A DNA stretch of 64,000 nt from an uncultured Oscillospiraceae bacterium (GTDB lineage: Bacteria; Bacillota; Clostridia; Oscillospirales; Oscillospiraceae): NCBI GenBank assembly GCA_910585815.1, contig CAJUFJ010000009.1, positions 8,482 to 72,481 on the forward strand, given 5' to 3'. The position numbers and the translations under genes are program-made. How positions within the stretch are numbered: the first letter of the stretch is position 1; every line of letters starts with the position of its first letter. The notes under the pieces are model-generated. The model worked only from the letters and a program-made list of their open reading frames with translations, had not been told where the DNA came from and did no database searches. Below, piece after piece: positions 1-9,800 of this stretch.

Positions 1-1
1 C

Positions 2-1123
2 ATCGGCACCGCCGTCTTCGCCTCCTTTGTGGGGGGCGGCGGACTGGGCGGGCTGTTCTACACCGCCATCCGCCAGCAGGACATGGCCATGATTCTGGGG
101 GGCACCGCCATCCTTATGGCCATGGCCCTGGTGCTGGACGCCGGACTGGGCTGGGTGGAGCGGCGGATGTCGGGCGGCCGCAGCAGGCTGCCCCTCCCCG
201 TGAAGGCGGCGGGCGGCGCGGTTCTGGTCCTGGCCAGCATAGCCCTGGTGGTCACCACCCTCCTGCCCAGCCGCACCGAGGGCCGGCTCACCCTCTACGA
301 CGGGGACTACTCCGAGGTGAAGCTGATGCACGCCATGGTGGAGCTGCTGGTGGAGGACAAAACCGACCTGGACGTGGTCATTCTGGACCAAATGACCCAG
401 GTGAACAACCACAACGAGCTGAAGGGGTCCAGCCCCAGCTGCGACCTGATGTTCAGCTACGACGGCACGGTGCTCACCACCTTCCTGGGGCTGGACACCG
501 CGGATATCCCCGCGGGTGAGACCCTCTACGACTTTGCCAACCGGGCGGTTCAGGAGCGGGAGGGCCTGCGGCTGCTGGGCAAGGTGGGGCTGAACAACAC
601 CTATTCCATCGGCGTCACCCGGTCCGTCATCGACCGGTACGGCGCGGCCCGGGTCTCCGACCTGATCCCCGTGGCCGGGGAGCTGGATTTCGGCGCGGAA
701 CACGAGTTCTACACCGAGGAGGGCAGCATGAAATACCAGCCCTTTGTGGACTTCTACGGCCTGCGCTTCCGGTCCGCCAAACCGGTGGACGTGGTGCTGA
801 AGTACAGCGCCGTGGAGAGTGGCGCCTTCGACGTGATGGTGGTCTACGCCACCGACGGCCTGAACAAACGGGCCGGCCTCACCATTCTGGAGGACGACCT
901 GGGCTTTTTCCCCGAGTACTACGGGGCCTTCCTGGTGCGAGAGGACCTGTTTTCCGATTTCTACGACACCGCCCCCAACCTGGAGCAGGTACTGGAGCTG
1001 CTCACCGGCCAGGTGAGCAGTGAGGACATGGTGGAGCTGACCTACGCCGTGGACGTGGACGGCCGGGACGTGGTCCAGACGGCCCGGGAGTTCCTGATGA
1101 AAAAGGGGCTGCTGGGCGCATAG
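2..1123 (+). CDS. Glycine betaine/choline ABC transporter, permease-receptor fusion (5' end missing)
   Basis: The frame is open from base 2, so the gene starts outside the window. The first residues (IGTAVFASFVGGGGLGGL) are the usual C-terminal part of a binding-protein-dependent permease domain. Two more hydrophobic segments follow, the last near window residues 60-80. The remaining roughly 290 residues resemble an OpuAC-type substrate-binding domain without its own signal peptide, so channel and receptor form one polypeptide with the receptor outside the membrane. Such fusions are common in Firmicute osmoprotectant importers; the ATPase gene would lie upstream. The substrate (betaine, choline or carnitine) is inferred from the family. 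The stop is TAG, followed after 46 bases by the next Shine-Dalgarno. Confidence 0.85.
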   Translation: MGTAVFASFVGGGGLGGLFYTAIRQQDMAMILGGTAILMAMALVLDAGLGWVERRMSGGRSRLPLPVKAAGGAVLVLASIALVVTTLLPSRTEGRLTLYDGDYSEVKLMHAMVELLVEDKTDLDVVILDQMTQVNNHNELKGSSPSCDLMFSYDGTVLTTFLGLDTADIPAGETLYDFANRAVQEREGLRLLGKVGLNNTYSIGVTRSVIDRYGAARVSDLIPVAGELDFGAEHEFYTEEGSMKYQPFVDFYGLRFRSAKPVDVVLKYSAVESGAFDVMVVYATDGLNKRAGLTILEDDLGFFPEYYGAFLVREDLFSDFYDTAPNLEQVLELLTGQVSSEDMVELTYAVDVDGRDVVQTAREFLMKKGLLGA

Positions 1124-1175
1124 GACAGCCTCCCCCGCGCATACCCTGAACCAACAACATTTTGGAGGAATGGGT

Positions 1176-1409
1176 ATGGAGACCAGAATCGCCGAGCTGC
1201 GGTATAAGGAGGTCATCAGCGTGGAGGACGGCGCCCGCTACGGCTACGTGGGGGACATGGAGGTGGACCTGGAGACCGGTCAGGTCCGGGCCCTGGTGGT
1301 CCCCGGCCGGCGGCGCTTCTTCGGCCTGCTGGGCCGGGAGGAGGATAAAGTGATCCCCTGGGGCGCGGTGAAGCGCTTCGGGGAGGACATCATCCTGGTG
1401 GAGCAGTAG
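1176..1409 (+). CDS. YlmC/YmxH-family PRC-barrel sporulation protein
   Basis: A 77-residue protein beginning METRIAELRYKEVISVEDG, with a PRC-barrel-like pattern and the motif DKVIPWGAVKRFGEDIILV. It matches the YlmC/YmxH group, small cytoplasmic proteins linked to sporulation in Firmicutes; their exact role is unknown. Two ATGs compete: GGAGG at 1164-1168 is one base from the ATG at 1170 but seven bases from the ATG at 1176, so 1176 is chosen. It lies 52 bases after the transporter gene and is followed by a terminator at 1560-1592. Confidence 0.85.
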   Translation: METRIAELRYKEVISVEDGARYGYVGDMEVDLETGQVRALVVPGRRRFFGLLGREEDKVIPWGAVKRFGEDIILVEQ

Positions 1410-1488
1410 ACAATCCCCTTACCCTGGGCGGGATTGGGGAGAAAGTTGTACGTTTTCGTACACCGAAGACAACGTAACTGTAATAGAT

Positions 1489-1528
1489 ATAGATACTGAA
1501 ATAGATACTGTCACTGCTATAGATACTG
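1489..1528. repeat. Three copies of ATAGATACTG
   Basis: The decamer ATAGATACTG occurs at 1489-1498, 1501-1510 and 1519-1528 downstream of ylmC. The surrounding stretch (1440-1530) is much more AT-rich than the genes on either side. No gene is visible. It may be the remnant of a short tandem repeat in the 3' untranslated region. Confidence 0.6.
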
Positions 1529-1559
1529 TGCCGCGCTGTGGGCGGCGTTGAGAGAGAGA

Positions 1560-1592
1560 AAGACCGCTCTGGATTTTTTCCGGAGCGGTCTT
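1560..1592 (+). terminator. Terminator after ylmC
   Basis: AAGACCGCTC (1560-1569) pairs perfectly with GAGCGGTCTT (1583-1592) around a T-rich loop. The T tract after the stem is weak (TTCTGCTC), so termination may be partial. It closes the transporter-ylmC unit. Confidence 0.6.
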
Positions 1593-1620
1593 CTGCTCCC
1601 CCCAGGGGGAGCTTCTTTTT

Positions 1621-1646
1621 GTAGGGGCGGACATTGTCCGCCCGCG
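1621..1646. repeat. GTAGGG-edged short palindrome, copy 1
   Basis: GTAGGGGCGGAC followed by ATT and GTCCGCCC: arms 1625-1632 and 1636-1643. One of several short palindromes in the window with a constant (T)GTAGGG edge and differing arm sequences. Intergenic. Confidence 0.7.
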
Positions 1647-1694
1647 AATAAGGATACCTGTCTGTCAAAAACCTGCCACGCAAAAGAACGCGCC

Positions 1695-1875
1695 AAAGCC
1701 TTCCCCCTTCAAGGGGGAAGGTGGCACGGCCGAAGGCCGTGACGGATGAGGGTGCGCGGCTAGGTTATCGCCCCTTACCGTAAGAACTGCTTGCCCGCCC
1801 CGCCCCCTCATCCGCCCCCTTCGGGGGCACCTTCCCCCCGGAGGGTGGCAGGCTTGCCCCGCGGGGGACGAGGGG
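1695..1875. repeat. Palindromic element family A, copy 1
   Basis: About 180 bp, almost identical to 25306-25492. Each end holds two hairpins in series: a stem of the CCTTCCCCC / GGGGGAAGG kind, then a GC-rich hairpin, then GGATGAGGG or its reverse complement. The two ends are imperfect inverted copies around an identical core (about 1752-1800). The right end, read inward, begins CGTCCCCCGC, which is shared with family B. No open reading frame. It fills most of the gap between ylmC and addA (1593-1912), which holds no gene. Confidence 0.85.
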
Positions 1876-1912
1876 TTTTTCGCCTGCAAGGCTCCGTCTA
1901 AAACCGCCCTTC

Positions 1913-4900
1913 CTACAGCTCCACCAACCCGTCGGTGGCGAAAAACCACAGCACCTGCCGGTTGACGGGCTTACCCAGGATGGCGGACAGGGCCAGGCTG
2001 TAGGCGGCCAGCTGGGGGCGGTACTCCTCCGCCCGCTCCGCCTCCCCGCCGGGGTGCACCCGGTCGCTTTTGAAGTCCACCACCGTCACAGTGCCGTCCT
2101 CCCCCTCAAACCAGGCGTCGATGACCCCCTGGAGGAGGACCTCCTCCCCCTTCCCGTCCGGGAAGTAGTTCAGGGCGGAGTCCAGCACCGAGAATTTGAA
2201 CTCCCGGCGGCACCGCTCCCCCGCCGCTGCCATGGCCCGGCCCAGGGGGCTGGTGAGAAAGGCGGACAGCCGCTCCGGCTCCACCGCCTCCCGCTGGGGC
2301 CGGGTGAGGAAGCCCGCCTGGGTGAGGCGGTCCAGCTCGGCGGCCACCGCCTGGGGGCTGCTGTCCCCGTCCAGAGGCAGGTACTGCATGGCCAGATGGA
2401 GGGCGGTCCCCCGCTGGGCGGGGGTGAGACCCCGCTCCTCCGCGATGAAGCTGGGCCGGGTGATGGGCTGGCCCGGACGGGCGGGCGGGGCGGCGTCCTC
2501 CGCCGCCTCCCGGTCCAGGGCGCGGCCCTTGATCTGGGTGGCGGTGAGCTTGGAGGGCAGGCCGGCCGCCGCCCTGTGGGGGTAGACCCAGGCCAGGCGG
2601 GCGGCCAGGCCGTCTTCCCCGGTCTCCTCCCGGGCCGGTTCAGTGTAAGGTGATTCCACTTCACAGCCTTCTCCCAGAGCGGCCCCGTTCACCCAGCGGA
2701 TATCCCAGGCGGGGCCTGTGGGGCGGGGACCGCCCTCTGACGGAGCCGTCCAGTCCTCCCACACCGGCAGATCGGCCAGCACCCGGAGGGCGTCCCCCTC
2801 AGGCCGGGTGAGGGCGTGGAGGAGCACCCAGGCCCCCACACTCTGCTGCTGCTCCAGGGTCAGGGGCGAGATGGGCAGGCTCTCCCCCAGCCGGGCCAGG
2901 GCGTTGGCCCCCTCGGGCAGGGCCGCCGTGAGGATCAGCTTCTCCCGGGCCCGGGTCATGGCCACGTAGAGCAGGCGCAGCTCCTCGGCCAGCAGCTCCC
3001 GGTCCACCCGGCGGGCCACCGCCTGCCGGGCCAGGGTGGGGTACTCCACCATCCGCTGCCGGTCCAGCCCCCGGGGGCCCACCCCCAGCTCCGGGTGAAA
3101 GAGCATCGGCTGCATCAGGTTGTCCCGATTGATGCGGCGGGAGAGGCCGCACACCAGCACCACCGGCTTTTCCAGCCCCTTGGACCGGTGGATGGACAGG
3201 ATGGTCACCCCTTCCCCCTCCCGGCGGCTGCCGGCGGAGGCCTTCGGCCGGGCTTCCGCCTCCCGCAGCCGGTCCAGCCGCAGGAGGAACTGGAACAGAG
3301 TGCGGCAGCCGCTGTCCTCCATCTGGCCGGCCAGGGCGTAGAGGGCCAGCAGGTTGCCCTGCCGCTCTCCGCCCCCCTCCATCGCGCCGAAAATCCCCAG
3401 CAGGTTGGTCTTCTCATACACGTGCCACATGAGCTGGCGGCAGGTGCGGTCCCCCGCGTCGAACCGCAGCGCCTCCAGACTGTCCAGAAAGTCCTGACAT
3501 TCCCCGTCACCCCCCTGGGCGGCGCGGACCAGGGCCGTGTAAAAGTCTTCCCCTTTACAGTCCGCCCGCAGCAGGGCAAGCTTATCCCCGGAGAAGCCGT
3601 ACACCGGGGATCGCAGGGCGGCAATGAGGGGCACGTCCTGCCGGGGGTTGTCCACAATCTGGAGGATGGCCAGGGCCACGTTTACCTCGGTGGTCTCGAA
3701 GAAGTCCCCCCCCTCGTCGGCGGTCCAGGGGATGCCCTCCTCGCTCAGGGCCTGGATGTAGTGGTGGAGCACCGGGCCGGGACTGCGCAGCAGGATCATC
3801 ACGTCGGAGGGCCGCAGGGGGCGGAGCCCCTTCTTCTCCTCCACCATCAGGGGGGCGTCCAGCAGCTCCCCGATCCGCCGGGCCACAAACCGGGCCTCCA
3901 GCCTGTTTTTGTCGTCCTTCTCCCCCTCCTGCACCTTCAAAAAGGACAGGTCGATGGCGTCCAGCTCCAGGGCGTAGGGGTCGGGACCCCGGTAGGGGCG
4001 GCCTGCGGGGCCCGGGCCGCTCTCCCCCGCCGCCCCTTCCAGGCGGTCGGGCTCCGCCGGTAAAAATTCCTTTCCCGGCACCAGCGCCTGGTCGTCGGAG
4101 TAGTCCAGCTCGCCAAATTCCGTTGACATAATGCTGCGAAACAGGTCGTTGCACCCCTCCAGCACCTGGGGGCGGGAGCGGAAATTCCGGGACAGCACCC
4201 GCTTCCGGGGCTCCCCCTCCGCCGCCTGGTCCCCGTCGGGGAACCGGCGGTACTTGTCCAGAAAGATGGAGGGGTCGGCCAGGCGGAAGCGGTAGATGGA
4301 CTGCTTCACGTCCCCCACCTGGAACAGCTTCCGCCCCCCGTCAGAGATGGCGTAAAAGATGGCGTTCTGCACCTGGTTGGTGTCCTGGTATTCGTCCACC
4401 AGCACCTCGGCATACCGGCTCCCCCAGTACTGGGCCAGCTCCGAGGGGCCGCCCGCCCCGTCGGTGAGCAGCTTTACGGCGAAATGCTCCAGGTCGGAGA
4501 AGTCCACCAGCCGCCGCCGGGCTTTTTCCTGGGAAAAGGCGGCCTGGAAGTCCAGCACCAGGTCCATCAGCGCCTCCACCACCGGGGCGGACAGGGCCAG
4601 CTCCTCCAGTTGGGCAGCGGTGTCTCCTGTGAAGGGCTCCGCCAGCCTGTCCAGCGTTGTCCCGCACCGCTTGCGGATGGCGGTCATCCGCTGCTTGGTC
4701 TGCTCCGCCCGCTCTGCCGCAAGGGGGCTGAGGGCCTGGGTCCGCTTCTTCTTCCGCCCGGCGTCCGGGAAGGGGATGGGCAGGCGGGCGCAGGCCCCGT
4801 CCCAGGTCGTCTCCCGGATGAAGTCCTCCACCCCCTCCAGCGTGGCCGTGAGGGGGGGCGCGTAGTTGATTTGCAGGAGCTCATCCTCCCGGCACAGCTC

Positions 4901-5605
4901 CAGCGCCTGGAGCAGGCGGTCCCGGCAGGCCCGGGCCTGGCGCCGGGCGTCCTCCAGCAGCAGGCCGCCCCACAGGGTCTGGCTCAGGTCGGATACCCCC
5001 TCCAGCGTCCAGAGCGCCTTCTGGCCCTTCAGCCACCGGACGGGGTCGGCGTGGCTCTGCACCTTGGTAAAGATGCCCGCCACAATCCGGGCCAGCCGGC
5101 TGTCGTCCCGGCCGGCGGACAGGGTGTCCACCAGCAGGGCAAAGGGGCTGTCCTCCGTCAGGCCCTCATAGCGCCGGTCCAGCACCTCCTCCAGAACCTG
5201 GGCCATGAGGACATTGTGCTCCCCCTCGTCGCACAGGCGGAAGTCCGGGTCCAGGTCCAGCAGGTGGCCGCTCTCCCGGAGGAGGGCGGAGCAGAAGGCG
5301 TGGATGGTGGAAATCTGCGCCTTGTAGACCAAGGTGGTCTGGCGGCGGAGGTGGCGGTCGTTGGGGGTCTCCGCCAGCCGGTCGGACAGCTCCTGGGCGA
5401 TGCGCCCCCGCAGCTCGGCCGCCGCCGCCTTGGTGAAGGTGATTACCAGGAAGCGGTCGATGTCGATCCCCTCCTTGGTCACCCGGTCCAGCAGCCGCTC
5501 CACCAGCACCCGGGTCTTCCCCGACCCCGCCGCCGCCGATACCAGCAGCTCGCCGCCCCGGTCGTCTACGATTTTTCGTTGTTCGTCTGTTAAGGGAAAG
5601 GGCAT
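1913..5605 (-). CDS. addA: AddA, helicase-nuclease subunit of AddAB
   Basis: This 1230-residue subunit of the AddAB (RecBCD-equivalent) complex unwinds and resects DNA double-strand ends up to a Chi site for RecA loading. A UvrD-type Walker A (AAAGSGKT, about residues 24-31) and motif II DEYQDTN (about 403) are present. A C-terminal RecB-family nuclease motif VVDFKSDR sits near residue 1175. Length fits the family. The frame is open to 5644, but ATG 5605 (MPFPLTDEQRKIV) has AGGAG nine bases upstream and matches the usual N-terminus. It is the last gene of the addB-kinase-addA run, separated from the kinase gene by 415 bp of repeats. Confidence 0.96.
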   Translation of the reverse strand: MPFPLTDEQRKIVDDRGGELLVSAAAGSGKTRVLVERLLDRVTKEGIDIDRFLVITFTKAAAAELRGRIAQELSDRLAETPNDRHLRRQTTLVYKAQISTIHAFCSALLRESGHLLDLDPDFRLCDEGEHNVLMAQVLEEVLDRRYEGLTEDSPFALLVDTLSAGRDDSRLARIVAGIFTKVQSHADPVRWLKGQKALWTLEGVSDLSQTLWGGLLLEDARRQARACRDRLLQALELCREDELLQINYAPPLTATLEGVEDFIRETTWDGACARLPIPFPDAGRKKKRTQALSPLAAERAEQTKQRMTAIRKRCGTTLDRLAEPFTGDTAAQLEELALSAPVVEALMDLVLDFQAAFSQEKARRRLVDFSDLEHFAVKLLTDGAGGPSELAQYWGSRYAEVLVDEYQDTNQVQNAIFYAISDGGRKLFQVGDVKQSIYRFRLADPSIFLDKYRRFPDGDQAAEGEPRKRVLSRNFRSRPQVLEGCNDLFRSIMSTEFGELDYSDDQALVPGKEFLPAEPDRLEGAAGESGPGPAGRPYRGPDPYALELDAIDLSFLKVQEGEKDDKNRLEARFVARRIGELLDAPLMVEEKKGLRPLRPSDVMILLRSPGPVLHHYIQALSEEGIPWTADEGGDFFETTEVNVALAILQIVDNPRQDVPLIAALRSPVYGFSGDKLALLRADCKGEDFYTALVRAAQGGDGECQDFLDSLEALRFDAGDRTCRQLMWHVYEKTNLLGIFGAMEGGGERQGNLLALYALAGQMEDSGCRTLFQFLLRLDRLREAEARPKASAGSRREGEGVTILSIHRSKGLEKPVVLVCGLSRRINRDNLMQPMLFHPELGVGPRGLDRQRMVEYPTLARQAVARRVDRELLAEELRLLYVAMTRAREKLILTAALPEGANALARLGESLPISPLTLEQQQSVGAWVLLHALTRPEGDALRVLADLPVWEDWTAPSEGGPRPTGPAWDIRWVNGAALGEGCEVESPYTEPAREETGEDGLAARLAWVYPHRAAAGLPSKLTATQIKGRALDREAAEDAAPPARPGQPITRPSFIAEERGLTPAQRGTALHLAMQYLPLDGDSSPQAVAAELDRLTQAGFLTRPQREAVEPERLSAFLTSPLGRAMAAAGERCRREFKFSVLDSALNYFPDGKGEEVLLQGVIDAWFEGEDGTVTVVDFKSDRVHPGGEAERAEEYRPQLAAYSLALSAILGKPVNRQVLWFFATDGLVEL

Positions 5606-5701
5606 GAGATACGCTCCTCTCGCGTTGAAATACTGCGTGTACAATGCGCACAGCAGTTGGGGCTTTGCTTCCTCTCTCCGGGACCGCTGGCGGGTACGTT
5701 A

Positions 5702-5780
5702 TGTAGGGCAAGGGCTCTGCCCTTGCCTGGGGACAGTTTTTGCCTCTGTCAGGAGGCAAGGGCAGAGCCCTTGCCCTACA
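5702..5780. repeat. Pair of TGTAGGG-edged palindromes in opposite orientation
   Basis: TGTAGGGCAAGGG..CCCTTGCC (5702-5727) and its inverted partner GGCAAGGG..CCCTTGCCCTACA (5755-5780) flank 27 bases. The outer flank GGGTACGTTATGTAGGGCA (from 5693) recurs in inverted form at 25531-25551. Intergenic between addA and the upstream kinase gene. Confidence 0.75.
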
Positions 5781-5804
5781 CGCGTTCCCGGCAGCACACA
5801 TCCT

Positions 5805-6005
5805 CCGTCCCCCGCAGGGAAAAGGCTCCTTTGGAAAGGAGCTGTCAGCCGTAAGGCTGACTGAGGATTGTATTTCGCCGCAGGCGAAATGTGCGAAGCA
5901 ACTAAGATTTTGCAAACCTGGTTTACTTCGTATGTTTTGCTTCGCAAAACGCAATCCTCCGCCCCAGTGTGCGCACTGGGGCACCTCCTTTCAAAAGGAG
6001 GCTTT
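5805..6005. repeat. Palindromic element family B, copy 1
   Basis: About 200 bp, related to 14692-14917. Left end: CCGTCCCCCGCAGGG, then a GGCTCCTTT/AAAGGAGC hairpin, a GTCAGCC/GGCTGAC hairpin and TGAGGATTG. The right end is inverted: CAATCCTCC, a GCCCCAGT/ACTGGGGC hairpin and a CCTCCTTT/AAAGGAGG hairpin. The core carries two more small palindromes (TTTCGCC/GGCGAAA and GTTTTGC/GCAAAAC). No coding capacity. With the palindrome pair at 5702-5780 it explains the 5606-6020 gap. Confidence 0.85.
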
Positions 6006-6020
6006 CGCGTACCCCACCGT

Positions 6021-6851
6021 TTACTCCGTCAACACACTTAAATACTTCTCGATGCGGATGCCGTTGTTCCGCTCGGCCACATCCTGCTCCAGGAAGATGA
6101 GCCGCTCCAGCAGGTCCACCGCCTTCTGCACCGCCTGGGGCAGAGACCGCCCGCCCAGCAGCTGGCCGGTGAGCAGGGAGGTGAAAATGTCCCCGGTGCC
6201 GGGAAAGTGGGCCTTGATGAAGCGGTAGGGGACGGTGAAGTATTCCCCTGTCCCGCCGTCGAAGCCCCAGACCACATGCCGGCCCCCCTCCTCCCGGCCG
6301 CTGGTGATCACCGCCGACCTGGGGCCCAGGGCCCGGAGCCCGTCCAGAATCCGGCGGGCCTGCGCCCCGGTCAGCAGCTCCTCCCCCTCGTACAGGCCGG
6401 TGAGAAACTCCGCTTCGGTGAGGTTGGGGACGATCACATCCGCCGCCCCCACAAACCGGCGCATGTTGTCCACCGTCTGCGGGGTGGAGCCGTTGTACAG
6501 CTTGCCCCCGTCCCCCATGATGGGGTCGGTGACCACCAGAAAGTCCGCCTTCCGCTGACTGTCAATGAAGGCCCGGAGCAGGTCCACCTGGGCCGCCGAG
6601 GCCAAAAAGCCGGTGGTGATGCAGTCAAACTGAAAGCCCAGGGTCTGCCAGACCCGGATGGTCTCCTCCATGTAGGCCGTGGTGTCCAGCACGGAGAATT
6701 TTCCGTAGTCGAAGTTGTTAGACACCAGGGCGGTGGGCAGGTTGTAGACGCTGTGGCCCATGTTGGACAGAATGGGCAGCATCCCCGCCAGCCCCATTTT
6801 GCCGTAGCCAGGCATGTCGCCAATTATGAGAATGTTTTTGGTGTGTTCCAT
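6021..6851 (-). CDS. pdxK: Pyridoxamine/pyridoxal kinase (PdxK/PdxY-like)
   Basis: A 276-residue ribokinase-fold vitamin B6 kinase: ATP-dependent phosphorylation of pyridoxal, pyridoxamine or pyridoxine to supply pyridoxal phosphate in the cytoplasm. Visible are the N-terminal IIGDMPGYGKMGL, the DPIMGDGGKLY segment, PNLTEAEFL and the C-terminal anion-hole motif FPGTGDIF with the catalytic Asp. It starts on the base after the addB stop, so the two are translationally linked, although B6 salvage and DNA repair have no obvious common purpose. Which vitamer is preferred cannot be read from sequence. Confidence 0.9.
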   Translation of the reverse strand: MEHTKNILIIGDMPGYGKMGLAGMLPILSNMGHSVYNLPTALVSNNFDYGKFSVLDTTAYMEETIRVWQTLGFQFDCITTGFLASAAQVDLLRAFIDSQRKADFLVVTDPIMGDGGKLYNGSTPQTVDNMRRFVGAADVIVPNLTEAEFLTGLYEGEELLTGAQARRILDGLRALGPRSAVITSGREEGGRHVVWGFDGGTGEYFTVPYRFIKAHFPGTGDIFTSLLTGQLLGGRSLPQAVQKAVDLLERLIFLEQDVAERNNGIRIEKYLSVLTE

Positions 6852-9800
6852 TTAATGTTCCTCCTCAAGCTGCTCCCAAAATTCCTTCACGCTCACCCGG
6901 GCCAGCCAGCGTTTGCAGTCGCCGCCCCGGCCGGGCTCGAAGTGACAGGCAGCGGCGTAGTCGCAGAAGCGGCAGGCGTTCTTCTCCGGGCCCCGCCAGA
7001 AGGGGTCGGCGGCGATGCTGCCCCCGGCCAGCTCCCGGCAGATGTCCTCCAGCACCCGCTGGACGTGCCTGCCCAGCCTGCCCAGCTGCTCGGCGGAGGC
7101 CAGAGCCTCGCCGGTGATCTGCCCGGTGCTCTTGGTCACCCGCAGGGGCAGGAAGCGGTAGCCCCTTTCCCCCTGCCGCTCCATGGCGTCCAGCACCCGC
7201 CGGTCGTTCACCACCAGGCCGCTGCGCACCAGCTCCTTGTCCACCTTTTTCCGCAGTTCCTCGTCGCTCATGGCCCGGCTACCCCGGATCACCGCCTCCC
7301 GGGCGGGCAGGTAGAGCACCCCGGCCCCCTCCACCGGCAGGCCGTAGAGCTCTTGCCCGCGCTCCTCCAGCGTAAAGAGGTACAGCAGCATTTGCAGCCC
7401 CAGGCCGTTCCACACCTCGGTGAGGTCGAAGGACTTCCGCCCGGTTTTGTAGTCCACCACCCGCAGATTCAGCCGACCGCTGTCGTCCACCCAGCCGTCC
7501 ACCCGGTCCACAAAGCCGGTGATGCTGATGGTGACGCCGTTACAGGTGAGCTCAACCGGTGGCAAGGGCAATTCCTTGTCACCCTTTTTGCTCCTGCCAA
7601 AGCCCAGCTCAAAGGAAATGGGCTTGAACTGGGAGGTGAGCAGCTCCTCGGCCACGTTGTCCACCACCGCCTGGACCGACCGGAGCAGCCGGCGGAACAG
7701 GTACTGGAATCGGGCGGACTGGCCCTCCAGGCCCCCCAGCTCCTCGGCCACATAGCGGTCCACCGCCTCCCTGGTCAGGCGGTGCAGCTCCTTTTTCCGG
7801 TCCCCCTCCATGCCGGGGAGGACCGTCTGGCTGAACATCTCGTCCTGAAGCACATGCTCCAGCACATAGTGGACAAAGGTGCCGTACTCAGGGGCTGTAA
7901 AGCCAGCTGGCTTGCGGGGCTCAGCCTCCAGGCCGTAGCGCATGAAGTAGGAGAAATGGCAGGATTTGTAATTGTCCATCCGGGAGGCGGACATGGCTAC
8001 CCGTTTTCCGTACAGCCGGTCCACCGCCTGCCGGGACAGCCGGCCCCGTTCCCAGGCGGCGGCCCGGTCCAGCCGGGCCACCTGGCCCGCGTAGCCGGGG
8101 AGCTTCTCCAGCGCCCGGCGGGCGCTCCGGTCCCGCCCCGCCTGCTCCAGGGCAGGCAGGGGGGCCTCCAGGCGGAAGGAACCCCTGCAATCCTCCTCCC
8201 GCACCGGCTTCAAGTCGTGGAACAGCAGCCCCAGCCGGCCCACCAGGAAGCTGGGGCGGCGCTCCTCGCCGTCCGGCCCCTGGACGGGCCACGACACCGC
8301 CAGCCGCTGGCTGGGCCGGGCGCAGATCTGATAAATGGTTGTCATTTCACGATAAAGCAGGTCCCGCTGGGACTGGGCCAGCTCCAGGCCGTAGCCCGCC
8401 AGCAGGGCCCGATCGTCATCGGAGAGCAGGCCGGGGGCTGTCCCCACCTGGGGCAGGGACGCGTCGTCCGCCCCCAGGAGAAAGAGCACCTTCACCCGGT
8501 GTCCGGTCTGACGGGTGGTCTCCCCCGCCGTCACCCGGTCCAGGGAGACGGGGATGGTGCCCACGTCGTACTGGGACAGCACCAGCCGGAACAGCAGGGT
8601 AAATTCCTCCAGCTCCATGGGGGCGTCCCCCAGCAGCAGGGCGCACTGCTCCAGACCGCCGCAGAGGATGTCCCACAGCTGCCGGTACTCCTCCGCCAGG
8701 GCGGGCCGGTCCCGCCGCAAGAGGAGGTCCACCCGCTCCTTCAGCCGGTCGGGCAGGCCGATGTCCTCCAAAAAGGTGTAAAGGGAAACCGCCTGCCCCC
8801 GTCCCGTCCGGTCCTGATTCTTCCGCAGCCCCTCCAGAGGGGCGGCCACCCGCCGCCGGACGCCGTCCACCAGGGCCAGCAGGGCCCGGTCCTCCTCGGT
8901 CCACTTCATCCCGTAGCCCTTGGGGTGCCAGGTCCAGTCCTTGCCCTGGGTCCAGCGGCTGCCCCGGATGTCCCACTTCAGGACGTAGTTCTCCAGCAGG
9001 TCAACCTCCTCCTGGGACAGGCCGGTGAGGCCGGTCTTTAAGTAGCGGAAGACGTCGTCGTAGCGGTAGCCCCCCGCCACCGTCTCCAGGGCGGCGGTCA
9101 CCAGGGCCAGCACCGGCTTTTCCAGAATGTCGGTCATGGCGGAGGAAAACACCGGAACCCCGTACCGTCCAAACACCGACTCCACCAGGTCCCGGTAGTC
9201 CCCATAACTCCGGGCCGCCACCCCGATGTCCCGGAAGCGGCAGCCCCCCTCCCGGACCAGCTGGAGGATGCGGGCGGCGGTCCACTCCACCTCGCTGCGG
9301 AGGGTGGAGGCCTGAAACAGCTCCACCGCCCCGCCGCAGGACACCGGCTCCGGCTCCCGCTGGGCGAACAGGGCCCGCTCCAGATGGACCAACGGCTCCG
9401 CCTTGCCGGAGGCCGGGGTGACAAGGTGTTCTACTTCACAGGAAATTCCCTCCCCCCGGGCCAGCCGGAGCAGGGCCCCGGCGGTGCGCCGGGCGGGGGA
9501 AAAAATGCCCTCCTCGTCCTCCTCCAGCCGGTCGCAGGTGAGGGTGACGGTCATGGAGTGGGCCTGGGCCATGAGCAGCCGCAGCAGCTCCCCCTGCTGG
9601 GGGGTGAAGTCGGTAAAGCCGTCCAGCCAGAAGTCCATCCCCTCCCCCCAGCGGCAGGTACGCAGCCTGTCCGCCGCCCGGGTGAGCCGGTCTCGGGGGT
9701 CCAGGGCGGTCTGGGCGGTGAGGGCCTCGTACTCCCCGAAGATAAGGCCCAGGTCCCGGAGCTTGTCCCCCTCGGGGCCGGCCGCCTCCTCCCCCGCCCG

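Noticed and set aside
2054..9041. Long plus-strand open frames opposite addA, the B6 kinase and addB (for example 2816-4063 and 6207-9041)
   Set aside because: They mirror the GC-rich third positions of well-supported minus-strand genes, have low-complexity Gly/Pro/His/Val-rich translations and no Shine-Dalgarno.
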